A stretch of 64,000 nucleotides of DNA, from NCBI GenBank assembly GCA_017304675.1, contig JAFKLS010000018.1:1-64000 (forward strand), given 5' to 3'. Positions 16,428 through 25,111 of this stretch are shown here, piece by piece. The stretch comes from Sphingobacteriia bacterium. GTDB taxonomy: Bacteria > Bacteroidota > Bacteroidia > Chitinophagales > Chitinophagaceae. The notes under the pieces are model-generated. The model was given only the letters and a program-made list of their open reading frames with translations, did not search any database and was not told the DNA's origin. Within the stretch, counting starts at the first letter, position 1. Every line of letters starts with the position of its first letter. The translations under genes and the position numbers were made by a program.

Positions 16428-18190
16428 AACTGCTGGGCATTATACATTTTCCTAAATAAGCCATCTTCCTCTAACAGAGCTTTATAAGTTCCGTGTTGTA
16501 CTATTTGCCCTTCATCTAACACATAAATTTTATCTGCTATTTTCAAGTTATACAACCGATGTGTAATTAGAATAATCATTTTTTTCCCGCAAAAATTTTT
16601 TAAGTTTTCAAACAGCTTTAATTCCGCATTAGCATCTAAAGCACTGGTTGGCTCATCTAATACAACAAGCTGAGCCTCTCTGTAAAACATTCGGGTTAAT
16701 GCAATTTTTTGCCACTGCCCACCACTCAGCTGTTCACTTCCCTGAAATATTGTACCCATCCTGGTTTTATACCCATTACTTAATTTTTTAATAAAACTAT
16801 CAGCCCCCGATAATTTAGCAGCCCATTCAATTCTAGAAGAATCCGGTTCTTCACCTAACGCTATATTTTCTTCAACTGTAAAAAAATATTTTTCAAAATC
16901 CTGAAATAAGAAAGTTGCTTTTGTTCTGAATGATTGGATATTAATATCGTTTAATGCATAATCATCTATTTCAATTTTTCCGGACTGAAGATGATATAAT
17001 CTGGCCAGTAATTTTACAAATGTTGATTTACCTGATCCGTTCTCTCCCACAATAGCAATAATTTGCCCGGGGGCACAACTTATAGAAACATTTTTTAAAG
17101 CAGTTTTATTTGAAAAAGGGTATGCAAATGAAATATTTTTTACTGTCAGCCCGTTATTTATAATTGATGGAAAAGTTTTTGTACCTCGTATAATATTATT
17201 TTCAGCCATTTGGAAAAAGTAAAAAATATCTTGCAAAAAAATACGAAGTTGAAACAACTGCACGAATGACTGCAGAAAAGATTTGGTGGTGCTCTGCATA
17301 CGCTGAAAGCCTTGCAAATAAATAATGAAAGCCCCGATACTTATTAACTTAGTGCTTGTTTCTTTTGCCAGAAAAAAGAAAATAAGCAACATTGCAATTA
17401 CTTCAAAAATTTCTGCAATAAGCCCATAGAGCGTTAATCTGTGATGCATTTTATTCTTGTAATCGGCTATAAACTTTTTAATTCTTTTAAATTTTTCAAT
17501 AAAATTATCTCCATACCCAAAAAGCCTCACCTCTTTCGCAAAATTTACATGAGTTAATGTAGTATAGAGGTAATTGGCTTCTCTTTCCTCCGCAGCAAAC
17601 TTCCTATCTAATCTTGCCACTTCCACACCATAATACCATTTAACTATTGCCAACGGAACAGACAATACGAGAAAAGCCAAAGCAAAACCTGCATGCATGG
17701 AAAAGAAAAAAACAATCAGAAGAAATAGAGATAAAACATTTTGCAACATTAAACTCAGTTGCCCTATAAGCTGTGGAAATCTGTATAAAGATTGCTGTTG
17801 AGCCAAGTGCAATGTATCATGATAAACAGGGTTCTCGTAATAGCGATAATCAGCTTGTGTTGCTTTATACAAAACTTCTGTTGAAATAAAATCAGTTACT
17901 TTTTGTTGATGTACTGTTACAACATATGCTGCATACTGCGATACTATTACCAAGCCAATTTGCGTAATGCTAAAACCGGCAATAGCCATCACTACACCTG
18001 CCTCACCTTTATTAGCAGTTAATGCTTCTATCAATAGTTTAATATAGTACAAAGAAGCTACCGGCAACAATGCCTGCAACAATTGTAGCAAAATATTAAT
18101 CATTCCATTTCGCTTATCAGCTTTAAATATTAAGGCTATTGATTTTTCTAAATCATTAATCCACGGCCTTATTTTAAAATTTGAGAACAT
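16424..18190 (-). CDS. ABC transporter, fused permease-ATPase (peptide exporter)
   Basis: 588 aa. An N-terminal membrane domain of six helices (about 35-330) is followed by a nucleotide-binding domain with Walker A GENGSGKST (382-390), signature LSGGQ (488-492), Walker B VVLDEPTSALD (509-519) and the switch His in ITHR. There is no N-terminal C39 peptidase domain. This matches McjD-type lasso-peptide exporters, where a separate protease removes the leader. It is the first gene of the minus-strand pair and is divergent from the pqqD-like gene, so export and maturation may share the intergenic control region. Confidence 0.88.
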   Translation of the reverse strand: MFSNFKIRPWINDLEKSIALIFKADKRNGMINILLQLLQALLPVASLYYIKLLIEALTANKGEAGVVMAIAGFSITQIGLVIVSQYAAYVVTVHQQKVTDFISTEVLYKATQADYRYYENPVYHDTLHLAQQQSLYRFPQLIGQLSLMLQNVLSLFLLIVFFFSMHAGFALAFLVLSVPLAIVKWYYGVEVARLDRKFAAEEREANYLYTTLTHVNFAKEVRLFGYGDNFIEKFKRIKKFIADYKNKMHHRLTLYGLIAEIFEVIAMLLIFFFLAKETSTKLISIGAFIIYLQGFQRMQSTTKSFLQSFVQLFQLRIFLQDIFYFFQMAENNIIRGTKTFPSIINNGLTVKNISFAYPFSNKTALKNVSISCAPGQIIAIVGENGSGKSTFVKLLARLYHLQSGKIEIDDYALNDINIQSFRTKATFLFQDFEKYFFTVEENIALGEEPDSSRIEWAAKLSGADSFIKKLSNGYKTRMGTIFQGSEQLSGGQWQKIALTRMFYREAQLVVLDEPTSALDANAELKLFENLKNFCGKKMIILITHRLYNLKIADKIYVLDEGQIVQHGTYKALLEEDGLFRKMYNAQQL

Positions 18191-18450
18191 TATAGAATTA
18201 ACTGTAAAAATGATGCTTTAAAGGGCCAAACTAATATCAATACTACAATATAATAATATTGATTTAAAATTTTATTTTGCATTTCAGAACGCCCAATAAC
18301 TGGGCCATGTAACTAATTACCTATTAAACAATAACATCATTAACACAGTGTAGTAAAACCACATTTTAGTGCCTAAATCTATTGGGGGTTTAAATAAAAT
18401 ATCATTAATTTGTACATAGCTGAATAAAATTAAATACCAATAAACGCAAA
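18191..18450. other. Divergent control region of the RiPP cluster
   Basis: 260 bp, AT-rich. It holds the plus-strand promoter listed next and presumably a minus-strand promoter for the exporter. No small ORF stood out. Confidence 0.5.
18382..18412 (+). promoter_or_regulatory. Putative promoter of the pqqD-like gene
   Basis: TTG (18382-18384), a 20-bp spacer, then TTAATTTG (18405-18412), which has one mismatch to TAnnTTTG. It lies 38 bp upstream of the start codon. Confidence 0.5.
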
Positions 18451-18744
18451 ATGATTACCCTATCAGAACAAACAGTTATTCAAAGAAATGATACAAGATT
18501 TTTGTGCAGTGCATTAGGTGATGAAATGGTAATGATGGATATGGAGAATGGAGATTATATTGGTATAAATAATGTTGGCACAGATATTTGGAGCATACTG
18601 GAAAAGCCAGCGTCTATAAAAGACATTGTTAATCATTTATTAACAGGCTATGATGTTTCTGAAGAACAATGTACAAAAGAGGTACATGCTTTTCTGATAA
18701 AAATGCACGAACAAAACCTATTGATTATTAATTCAACGGAATAA
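18451..18744 (+). CDS. PqqD-like RiPP recognition protein (B1 protein)
   Basis: 97 aa. A PqqD / RRE fold: N-terminal strands (QTVIQRNDTRFLCSALGDEM), then MDMENGDYIGINNVGTDIWS and a helix that ends with LLTGYDVSEEQC. The pattern 'D...G.Y..LN..G..IW..L' is the family hallmark. In lasso biosynthesis, this protein binds the precursor leader and delivers it to the protease and the cyclase. The next gene is the McjB-like protease, 38 bp on. This is consistent with the split B1/B2 arrangement. Confidence 0.88.
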   Translation: MITLSEQTVIQRNDTRFLCSALGDEMVMMDMENGDYIGINNVGTDIWSILEKPASIKDIVNHLLTGYDVSEEQCTKEVHAFLIKMHEQNLLIINSTE

Positions 18745-18782
18745 CACCTATTCAACCATCATTTTTACATAGGGCACTTTCA

Positions 18783-19202
18783 ATGAATGCCATAAAAGCC
18801 TTTTTGCTTTTCACAGAAGCAATTATTACTTCTGCTTATGTAAAAATCATACTCAAATTTTTACCTTTTCGGATCGCTTTAAAAAGGCTTGGTAGCCCTG
18901 TTTCTAAAAACAATGAAATCGTATTTCTTACCGATGAAGATCTTGTTGTTATAAAAAAAATACAGCATGCAGTTAGAAGGTGCAATAAATATAGTTTTTG
19001 GCAAACAGAATGTTATACACAGGCTTTAACCGGGAAAATATTGTTACAGCGCAGACACATTAAAAGTGTTGTACACATTGGCTTTAAAAAAAATGCTACC
19101 AGCGAATATGAAGGCCATGCATGGCTTACTGTTGGCGATATATATATAACTGGCAACAATGGCGTTTTACACACTTATTACGAAAACGGTGCTTTCCTCT
19201 AA
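18783..19202 (+). CDS. McjB-like transglutaminase-fold leader peptidase (B2 protein)
   Basis: 139 aa. Transglutaminase-core family with a plausible catalytic triad: Cys77 (TECYTQALTG), His112 (EGHAWL) and Asp119 (VGDIYITG). The spacing matches the lasso peptide B2 protease, which removes the leader so that the new N-terminus can be cyclised. The short N-terminal hydrophobic stretch (AFLLFTEAIITSAYVKIILKF) may be a helix of the fold. The gene follows the RRE gene and precedes three tail-collar genes after 165 bp. Confidence 0.88.
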   Translation: MNAIKAFLLFTEAIITSAYVKIILKFLPFRIALKRLGSPVSKNNEIVFLTDEDLVVIKKIQHAVRRCNKYSFWQTECYTQALTGKILLQRRHIKSVVHIGFKKNATSEYEGHAWLTVGDIYITGNNGVLHTYYENGAFL

Positions 19203-19367
19203 TTACTCACCCCCTGCTTTTCGTACACTACCCAATGCCCATTAAACTAAATTGACTAAACCTGCTTTTCGGCACATACACTCTAAAAAAGTAGGAAAAT
19301 TCCCCATTGTACAGGTAAAAAAGAATTTGGAATTTGTCGTTCATTTATTAACACTTAAAAAAAAACT

Positions 19368-19913
19368 ATGGATGCTTACATTGGAGAAATAAGGGCTTTT
19401 CCCTACACTTATATTCCAGAAGGTTGGTTGCTATGTGACGGGAGCACGTTAAATATATTTCAATATCCGGCATTGGCTGCCGTGATTGGAGCTCTTTACG
19501 GCGGAAACGGAACCAGTACATTTGCTTTACCCAATTTACAAGGTAGTGTTTTGCAAGGCATTGCTGCCGGAGCAAGTAAGCTAACCACAGGAGGGAAAGA
19601 AACCGTTACGCTTAATTTGACACAAATACCCGCACACAATCATATTGTTAATGGTTTGGCTCACAAATTATCACAAAACTCTTCTACAGTTAATACACCG
19701 GTTAACACAGCTTTTTTAACAAATGGTGTTTCTAAAAGTATTTCGAAAGGGATTGAAGGTTATTCTGCTATTTCAAATAATACTCTCATGAACGTAAATA
19801 CAATTAGTGTTTTTCCGGCAACCCCTGCTACAGCTCATGAAAACAGGATGCCTTATCTGGCGTTTATTTATTGTATTTGTGCAACAGGCGGAACGTTTCC
19901 TCCAAGACCATAA
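19368..19913 (+). CDS. Tail-collar / MdpB-like protein 1
   Basis: 181 aa. It starts MDAYIGEIRAFPYTYIPEGW and then LLCDG, the signature of phage tail-collar fibre proteins and the related microcystin-dependent (MdpB) proteins. The core motif FALPNLQGSVLQG and the C-terminal HENRMPYLAFIYCI ending in FPPRP fit the family. No signal peptide. Three tandem copies lie in a row here (this one and two downstream), spaced 35 and 54 bp apart. In phages such domains bind receptors; the role of chromosomal trios in Bacteroidota is not established. Confidence 0.85.
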   Translation: MDAYIGEIRAFPYTYIPEGWLLCDGSTLNIFQYPALAAVIGALYGGNGTSTFALPNLQGSVLQGIAAGASKLTTGGKETVTLNLTQIPAHNHIVNGLAHKLSQNSSTVNTPVNTAFLTNGVSKSISKGIEGYSAISNNTLMNVNTISVFPATPATAHENRMPYLAFIYCICATGGTFPPRP

Positions 19914-19948
19914 TTAATTCATTACTAAACAATTTAAAGTAAAAATAT

Positions 19949-20530
19949 ATGGATAATTTTCTCGGTGAAATCAGGTTATTTAGCTATGTGGGCAGCAATG
20001 TTAACAAAACTATAGACAATACCTGGCTACCCTGCCATGGGCAGTTACTTAATATCAACCAATATCAAGCATTATATACCCTGATCGGCTTTCAGTTTGG
20101 TGGTGACAAAAAGACAAATTTTAACCTGCCCAACTTAAATGGCAGAACCATTATTGGCACTGGCAAAAGCCCATTCAGCGGAACGACTTATCAAACCGGC
20201 GATGCAGGCGGGGCCGAAAACGTTGTATTAACTACATCCAACTTACCCCAACATACTCATACGGTAAATGCAAATGAAGAATATGATACAATCGTTCCGA
20301 TTTCAAACTTTCCTGCTAATACCAATGTTGCGGGTAGTAGCGTAACGCCTAATAATGCAAACCTGGGAACAGTAAATTTATACATCCCTACTAATAAAAA
20401 CCCATTAACCAACTTAAATCCCGAAACGATTACTGCAGCTGGTGGCGGTGGCGGCCACGAAAACCGCATGCCTTTTCTTTGCCAGCAATATTATATTGCT
20501 TATCAGGGTATATACCCGCCGAGGCCATAA
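19949..20530 (+). CDS. Tail-collar / MdpB-like protein 2
   Basis: 193 aa and clearly paralogous to the upstream copy. The motifs are MDNFLGEIRLFSYVGSNVNK, WLPCHGQLLNINQYQALYTL, FNLPNLNGRTIIGTG, a Gly-rich HENRMPFLCQQYY segment and the C-terminal tail YPPRP. CDG of copy 1 is CHG here. The ring of Gly (AAGGGGGHENRM) before the last strands is typical. It is the second gene of the trio. Confidence 0.85.
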   Translation: MDNFLGEIRLFSYVGSNVNKTIDNTWLPCHGQLLNINQYQALYTLIGFQFGGDKKTNFNLPNLNGRTIIGTGKSPFSGTTYQTGDAGGAENVVLTTSNLPQHTHTVNANEEYDTIVPISNFPANTNVAGSSVTPNNANLGTVNLYIPTNKNPLTNLNPETITAAGGGGGHENRMPFLCQQYYIAYQGIYPPRP

Positions 20531-20584
20531 ATATTCGAAACAATATTCAAAATCTTTATTCGTAAACACATTAAATAATTTCAT

Positions 20585-21136
20585 ATGGACTGTTTTGTAG
20601 GAGAGATCAGATTATTTGCCGGTAATTATGCTACCCCAGGTTGGGCGGTATGCGATGGCAGCTTATTACAAATTTCACAATATCAAGCTTTGTTTGCGTT
20701 GTTAGGCACAACTTACGGTGGAGATGGGGTAACTAACTTCAGGCTACCCAATTTAATAGGTAAAGTACCTGTAGGTACAGGAACGTCTACTGCAGCCAAT
20801 GGCTCTACTTATACAGTTGGCATGACTGGCGGAGCAACTTCAGTGACAATAACTGACGCAAATATGCCCACCCATACGCATAATTTTAATGCCGCTACAG
20901 ATGCTGCTGATACAGGCGATCCAAGAGGAGCATATTATGCACAAGGCAATGGAACAAGCTATCCTGATGTAGAATTTTATTGCAATCTTCCAACCGGCAT
21001 TAACAAACCAAACATCACTTTAGCAGCAAACGTATTAAACAATAGCGGTGGTGGCCTGCCACATGAAAATATGATGCCTTATACAGGTATGCTCTATATT
21101 ATAGCCACTAATGGAGTATTTCCTACCTTCTCGTAG
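20585..21136 (+). CDS. Tail-collar / MdpB-like protein 3
   Basis: 183 aa. It begins MDCFVGEIRLFAGNYATPGW and continues AVCDGS, FRLPNLIGKVPVGTG and LPHENMMPYTGMLYII. The C-terminus ends in FPTFS, so the PPRP tail of copies 1 and 2 is lost. It is the last gene of the trio and is followed by a clear terminator. Divergence between copies indicates old duplication and separate roles, perhaps forming hetero-trimers as in tail fibres. That last point is inference. Confidence 0.85.
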   Translation: MDCFVGEIRLFAGNYATPGWAVCDGSLLQISQYQALFALLGTTYGGDGVTNFRLPNLIGKVPVGTGTSTAANGSTYTVGMTGGATSVTITDANMPTHTHNFNAATDAADTGDPRGAYYAQGNGTSYPDVEFYCNLPTGINKPNITLAANVLNNSGGGLPHENMMPYTGMLYIIATNGVFPTFS

Positions 21137-21194
21137 TTTAATCACGATGAAATTTGAACTTATTCTCAATTTAGAGGATGTTTTTACCTTAACG

Positions 21195-21233
21195 TATACA
21201 CTTGCAGCTATTATAATGCAAGTGTATATTTTT
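21195..21233 (+). terminator. Terminator after the tail-collar trio
   Basis: TATACACTTGCA (21195-21206) pairs perfectly with TGCAAGTGTATA (21217-21228), and TTTTTAT follows. Confidence 0.85.
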
Positions 21234-21331
21234 ATAGTACTTCTTAATATGGATTTGTGAATTAAAAAATATATTTCCATTCAACAACTTAAATTGCTAC
21301 TCCCCAGTTTGTGCGAATATAGTTTCTATAA

Positions 21332-22084
21332 TCAGCGTTGCTTTACAAATACCCTGCACAAAAAAGTTACGTCAGAAATCTTAATATTATCTCTGTTAAA
21401 TAAAGGGCGGTTTCGTAACAGGAGATTTTGTTCAAATTCAGAAGGCATATACCTCTCTGCTATAACCGTATCCATGAAACTAAAGTCTGCATGATCAATT
21501 ATTAATAACCCGCCTACTTTCAATTTGCTATCTAATAGTATTAATTCTTTTTCAAACAATTCAAAATTAAAGCCACTTGCTGTTGTATTGTTTTTATTAG
21601 TCCTGTTTTCCGTACGCTGAAAAACTGCCATACAAAAAACAGCATCGAGGCTATCTAATGTTTTAAATTCTTTAGAAAGCCTGTGGTAGAAAAAAAAGTT
21701 GGTTTTACGATTGTTTTTATTACATTGTTTTATACACCATTTATTAATATCAATACCGATAATAAAAGCATTTGGAAGATACCTGCCTAATGTTCTTACC
21801 TCTTCACCCGTAGAACAGCCAAAAGACAATATTTTGGGAGAAACAAACTGTTGCAGGTATTGTGCACAGTAACGGAATAAAAAAGGATAGCGATCTTCTT
21901 TAGTAAAAGTAGAAACCTGATAATGATACTTGTTGCTTTTAATTTTGGCTAAAAACTCTGCACGTAATCTTGCATCAGTCGATAATTTTACTGCCATCCA
22001 AAATGGCTTTAATGTATAAAAAGCAGTTTTCAAAAAAATGTTTTCAGAATGCTTAAATTGTTTTATTTTCTCTTTTAAACGCAT
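21332..22084 (-). CDS. SAM-dependent methyltransferase (RiPP cluster)
   Basis: 250 aa. A class I methyltransferase core: motif I ILSFGCSTGEEVRTL (about 84-98) binds SAM, FIIGIDINKWC is the acidic strand 2 motif, and LLIIDHADFSF lies near motif IV. A basic helical N-terminus of 60 residues precedes it. It lies between the tail-collar trio and the cyclase gene and is divergent from the latter by 54 bp. Its substrate is unknown; tailoring of the peptide is only an inference from context. Confidence 0.75.
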   Translation of the reverse strand: MRLKEKIKQFKHSENIFLKTAFYTLKPFWMAVKLSTDARLRAEFLAKIKSNKYHYQVSTFTKEDRYPFLFRYCAQYLQQFVSPKILSFGCSTGEEVRTLGRYLPNAFIIGIDINKWCIKQCNKNNRKTNFFFYHRLSKEFKTLDSLDAVFCMAVFQRTENRTNKNNTTASGFNFELFEKELILLDSKLKVGGLLIIDHADFSFMDTVIAERYMPSEFEQNLLLRNRPLFNRDNIKISDVTFLCRVFVKQR

Positions 22085-22138
22085 AGTGCAACATTAAAAA
22101 ATACAATTAGTTTTATTGCCAATAACTTATAAAGAAAC

Positions 22139-24025
22139 ATGAGCGCAATTTTTGGGATTATTAATAAAAAAAACATACCAGTTACCGAACACACAGTAAA
22201 TTTAATGCAAGTTACTCTTCAACATCGTGCAACAGATGGTTCGGGCGTTTATTACGAGAATAATGTTTTTTTGGGGAATAATCAACTTGCCACATCAGTA
22301 TATCAAAAAAATGAAGCACTGCCTTACCAAGAAGATGATTATATCATTACTGTAGATGCCAGAATTGATAACAGAAGTGAGTTAATTAGTTTATTAGGCC
22401 TTTCACAGAAACTGGCAGAAGCTTCTGACTCTGTTCTCATTCTTAAAGCATATAAAAAATGGGGGGATAAATGCACTAATCATTTAGAGGGCGAATTCAC
22501 TTTTGTGATATTTAATAAAACAGAACAAACTTTATTTGCGGCTACCGATCATATCGGCATAAGGTCTTTTTATTACTATTTGTCACCCGAAGGCTTCATC
22601 TTTTCCAGTGAATTAAAAAGTATTCTGGCTGTAAAGAAACCGCCGCATCATTTTAATGAAAAAATTATAGCAGATCTTATTACAACCAACCACAATGGTA
22701 CCACGATTGATAAGGACATTAATATCCTAAATGCCGCTTCGCATTTATACTATGATAACCATACCTCAAAGCCTGTAATCCAAAAATATTGGGAACTTAA
22801 AAAACGGGGAAAATATCGTTTTACCAAAGATGCAGATTGGGTAAACTGCCTCAAGGAATTATTAACACAGTCTGTAAAAAACAGGTTAATTACAGATAAA
22901 CCCATTGGACTTTCGTTAAGTGGGGGGCTCGATTCTTCGTTTTTAGCTGGAATAATAGCATCTGAATTAAAAAAACAAAATAAACCGTTATATACTTTTT
23001 CGTATGTTTTACCTAATGGCCATAAAGGGCCAGAAAAAGATGAAACGTATTTTATTAATAAAATGGTGCATTTTTATGATAACATTTGCCCAACATTTGT
23101 TCAATTACCCCCTGAGGTTGGCCCATTTACTAACCTGTCGGATATTTTTGAAAGGACTGAAACTTTATGTTACCCGTTTATTTATATAGACAAGGCATTG
23201 TATGCTGCTGCAATGGATAAAAAAATAGGTACCATTTTCACAGGGTTTGGAGGAGATTTTACAATTTCCAACAAAGGAAACAGCATGGTATATGAAATGA
23301 TTAAAGCAGGAGATTTTAAAAAAGGTTTTTACTACTTTTTGCAGCTTAAACAAAGGCATAACCTATCATATTTAAGAGGATTAAAATCTTTAATAGCTGA
23401 TTACTCCTGGTTAACGCAGTTTTACGGGCCTGTTATACAACTTTTTAAACCGAATGATCAAATTCCTCCTTTAAATAAAAACTTGTTTGCATTAGTATCA
23501 AGTAGAAAAAATTGGGGAACTGGTAAGGCAATCAAAACGGGTATTGTGGAAATAATCAATTCCGGAATTATGGGTGGCGCATTATTTAATACTCAGAAAA
23601 AACTAAGCGCCAGCTACAATATGGAGTGTACTGCCCCAATATTAGATAAAAATATTAATGAATTCTTTCTGGATATCCCTCCTGAACAATTCCTTTTAAA
23701 TAATACAGATCGCAGTTTGATGCGTAGGGCAATGGATAATATTACCCCTTCCGAAATACAGTGGAGAAAAGATAAAGCGCCGTTTAATCCAGACTTTTTC
23801 AGGCGATTCAAGCAGCAAAAGACGGAGATAGAATATTTTTTATCTGATACTAAGTTCAAATCTGCACAAAAATATCTTGATGTAGAAAAAACAAAAACGA
23901 AGGTAGCCCAACTATTTAATCAAGACATAAGCAGCGTAATTCCCGATCTAAGCCGAAATACAGCATATGCCATAGAACTGGTATTGTTTGTAGATTGGCT
24001 GAAATCTAAAGAATTTATTTTCTAA
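22139..24025 (+). CDS. Asparagine-synthetase-like lasso cyclase (McjC type)
   Basis: 628 aa. An N-terminal Ntn-type glutaminase-like domain (about 1-190) and a C-terminal AMP-forming synthetase domain with the PP-loop SGGLDSS (261-267). The nucleophile that glutaminases need at residue 2 is missing: the protein starts MSAIFGI instead of MCGIFGI, so it cannot use glutamine as ammonia donor. This fits a cyclase that adenylates an Asp/Glu side chain and lets the peptide's own N-terminus attack it. The precursor gene starts 52 bp after its stop. Confidence 0.88.
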   Translation: MSAIFGIINKKNIPVTEHTVNLMQVTLQHRATDGSGVYYENNVFLGNNQLATSVYQKNEALPYQEDDYIITVDARIDNRSELISLLGLSQKLAEASDSVLILKAYKKWGDKCTNHLEGEFTFVIFNKTEQTLFAATDHIGIRSFYYYLSPEGFIFSSELKSILAVKKPPHHFNEKIIADLITTNHNGTTIDKDINILNAASHLYYDNHTSKPVIQKYWELKKRGKYRFTKDADWVNCLKELLTQSVKNRLITDKPIGLSLSGGLDSSFLAGIIASELKKQNKPLYTFSYVLPNGHKGPEKDETYFINKMVHFYDNICPTFVQLPPEVGPFTNLSDIFERTETLCYPFIYIDKALYAAAMDKKIGTIFTGFGGDFTISNKGNSMVYEMIKAGDFKKGFYYFLQLKQRHNLSYLRGLKSLIADYSWLTQFYGPVIQLFKPNDQIPPLNKNLFALVSSRKNWGTGKAIKTGIVEIINSGIMGGALFNTQKKLSASYNMECTAPILDKNINEFFLDIPPEQFLLNNTDRSLMRRAMDNITPSEIQWRKDKAPFNPDFFRRFKQQKTEIEYFLSDTKFKSAQKYLDVEKTKTKVAQLFNQDISSVIPDLSRNTAYAIELVLFVDWLKSKEFIF

Positions 24026-24077
24026 TATTTAAATTTTCATTAAATTTAACCGTTCAATTACCTTTAATAATAAAAAA

Positions 24078-24203
24078 ATGGAAAATCAATTAGCAACAAA
24101 AAAAGATTGGAAAACACCTGAATTAATTGTAATGGACAAAGAAATTATTCAAGGTTCAATTTTTGCGGGTAATGATGGAAATGGTAATAACACCGGATCA
24201 TAA
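24078..24203 (+). CDS. Putative lasso-like RiPP precursor peptide (41 aa)
   Basis: A very short gene of 42 codons. The leader has the pattern KKDWKTPELIVMD, similar to the K-x-W-x-x-P-x-L-x-x-L-D leader of paeninodin-type precursors. The proposed core, GSIFAGNDGNGNNTGS (residues 26-41), would close Gly1 onto Asp8 for an eight-residue ring. A Gln precedes the core and Ile lies at -2, where Thr is usual; this departure lowers confidence. The core ends in Ser, the residue phosphorylated in paeninodin-like peptides, and a kinase gene lies nearby. The start is preceded by an A-rich leader and followed by a perfect terminator hairpin. Confidence 0.78.
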   Translation: MENQLATKKDWKTPELIVMDKEIIQGSIFAGNDGNGNNTGS

Positions 24204-24234
24204 GATTAGCGGAAAACCATTTCTATTACCGACA

Positions 24235-24289
24235 AATGCTAAAATATAACCACCACTAACAGTAGTTATATTTTAGCATTATTTTTTTA
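24235..24289 (+). terminator. Terminator after the precursor gene
   Basis: Perfect 16-bp stem, AATGCTAAAATATAAC (24235-24250) with GTTATATTTTAGCATT (24265-24280), then seven T. The minus-strand sulfotransferase stop codon (24256-24258) falls in its loop. Confidence 0.88.
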
Positions 24290-25110
24290 TGGGCATTTAT
24301 AATGCTTGATGCTTGCTCAACATCAAGCTCCTCTCTCCAATTATTGATAGCTCCTTTTCTAAAAAAGGGCAAGGTTTTAGGTGTAAAATTCTCTTTAAAT
24401 CCAGAAGTAAGTTCTTGCTCCTGTAACTTGGCAAACCCTGCAGCATCTATTGCTTTTAGTATTTCTCTATCATTAAATTTATCTGCTTCAATGGATTTTA
24501 CAACTTTTTTAAATGTGTTAAAAGTATCTACAACCATATCTTCATATTTGATAAGATAAACCGGAAATGGCGCGTACAATGTCCAGCTATTTACATGATA
24601 ACTCCAATTGGAAAGGTATTGCCTAAACTGAATATCGGTATTTATGTTACCATTCTGAGCACACCAACAATAATCATCATCTACTAATGAATGTACAGCT
24701 TTATTTATGCTTATCTGAGTATGGTTTGCAAGAGAGGCTACAATATCTAATGGATTTCTAATGATATAAATAGCACAAAACGTGCTTTCAGTAGGTATTA
24801 TGGGTTTATTAAATTGATTTAGGGTATATGCGTCATGTACTTTGATAAAAATTTTTTCGCTTTTATCGGTAATCGCCAGGTAATTAAACACCTCAGGTTG
24901 TAATTGCTTTGCTTCTTTATCAGTTAAATATGTTGAATCTATATCAGTATATTCAGAAAAAAAATCACGGGATGAAAATATCGTTTTTGTTACCATTTTA
25001 TTTATATCAACTTCTCCATTGTTTAAGAGTGCAGATAAAAATGCTCGCATCCATGTATTTCCGCTTTTGGGATAAGATGCCAGCCAAACTATTTTCTTGG
25101 GTACTTCCAT
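24256..25110 (-). CDS. Sulfotransferase (RiPP cluster)
   Basis: 284 aa. The PAPS 5'-phosphosulfate loop is YPKSGNTW (13-20) and the 3'-phosphate-binding pattern is IIRNPLDIVASLA (about 117-129). It transfers sulfate from PAPS to a hydroxyl or amine. It lies 1 bp after the kinase gene on the same strand, so they are co-transcribed. Sulfotransferases occur in paeninodin-like lasso clusters of Firmicutes and Bacteroidota. The proposed core peptide has no Tyr, so Ser or Thr residues would be the acceptors if it acts on the peptide. Confidence 0.85.
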   Translation of the reverse strand: MEVPKKIVWLASYPKSGNTWMRAFLSALLNNGEVDINKMVTKTIFSSRDFFSEYTDIDSTYLTDKEAKQLQPEVFNYLAITDKSEKIFIKVHDAYTLNQFNKPIIPTESTFCAIYIIRNPLDIVASLANHTQISINKAVHSLVDDDYCWCAQNGNINTDIQFRQYLSNWSYHVNSWTLYAPFPVYLIKYEDMVVDTFNTFKKVVKSIEADKFNDREILKAIDAAGFAKLQEQELTSGFKENFTPKTLPFFRKGAINNWREELDVEQASSIINAHKKIMLKYNYC

Positions 25111-25111
25111 C

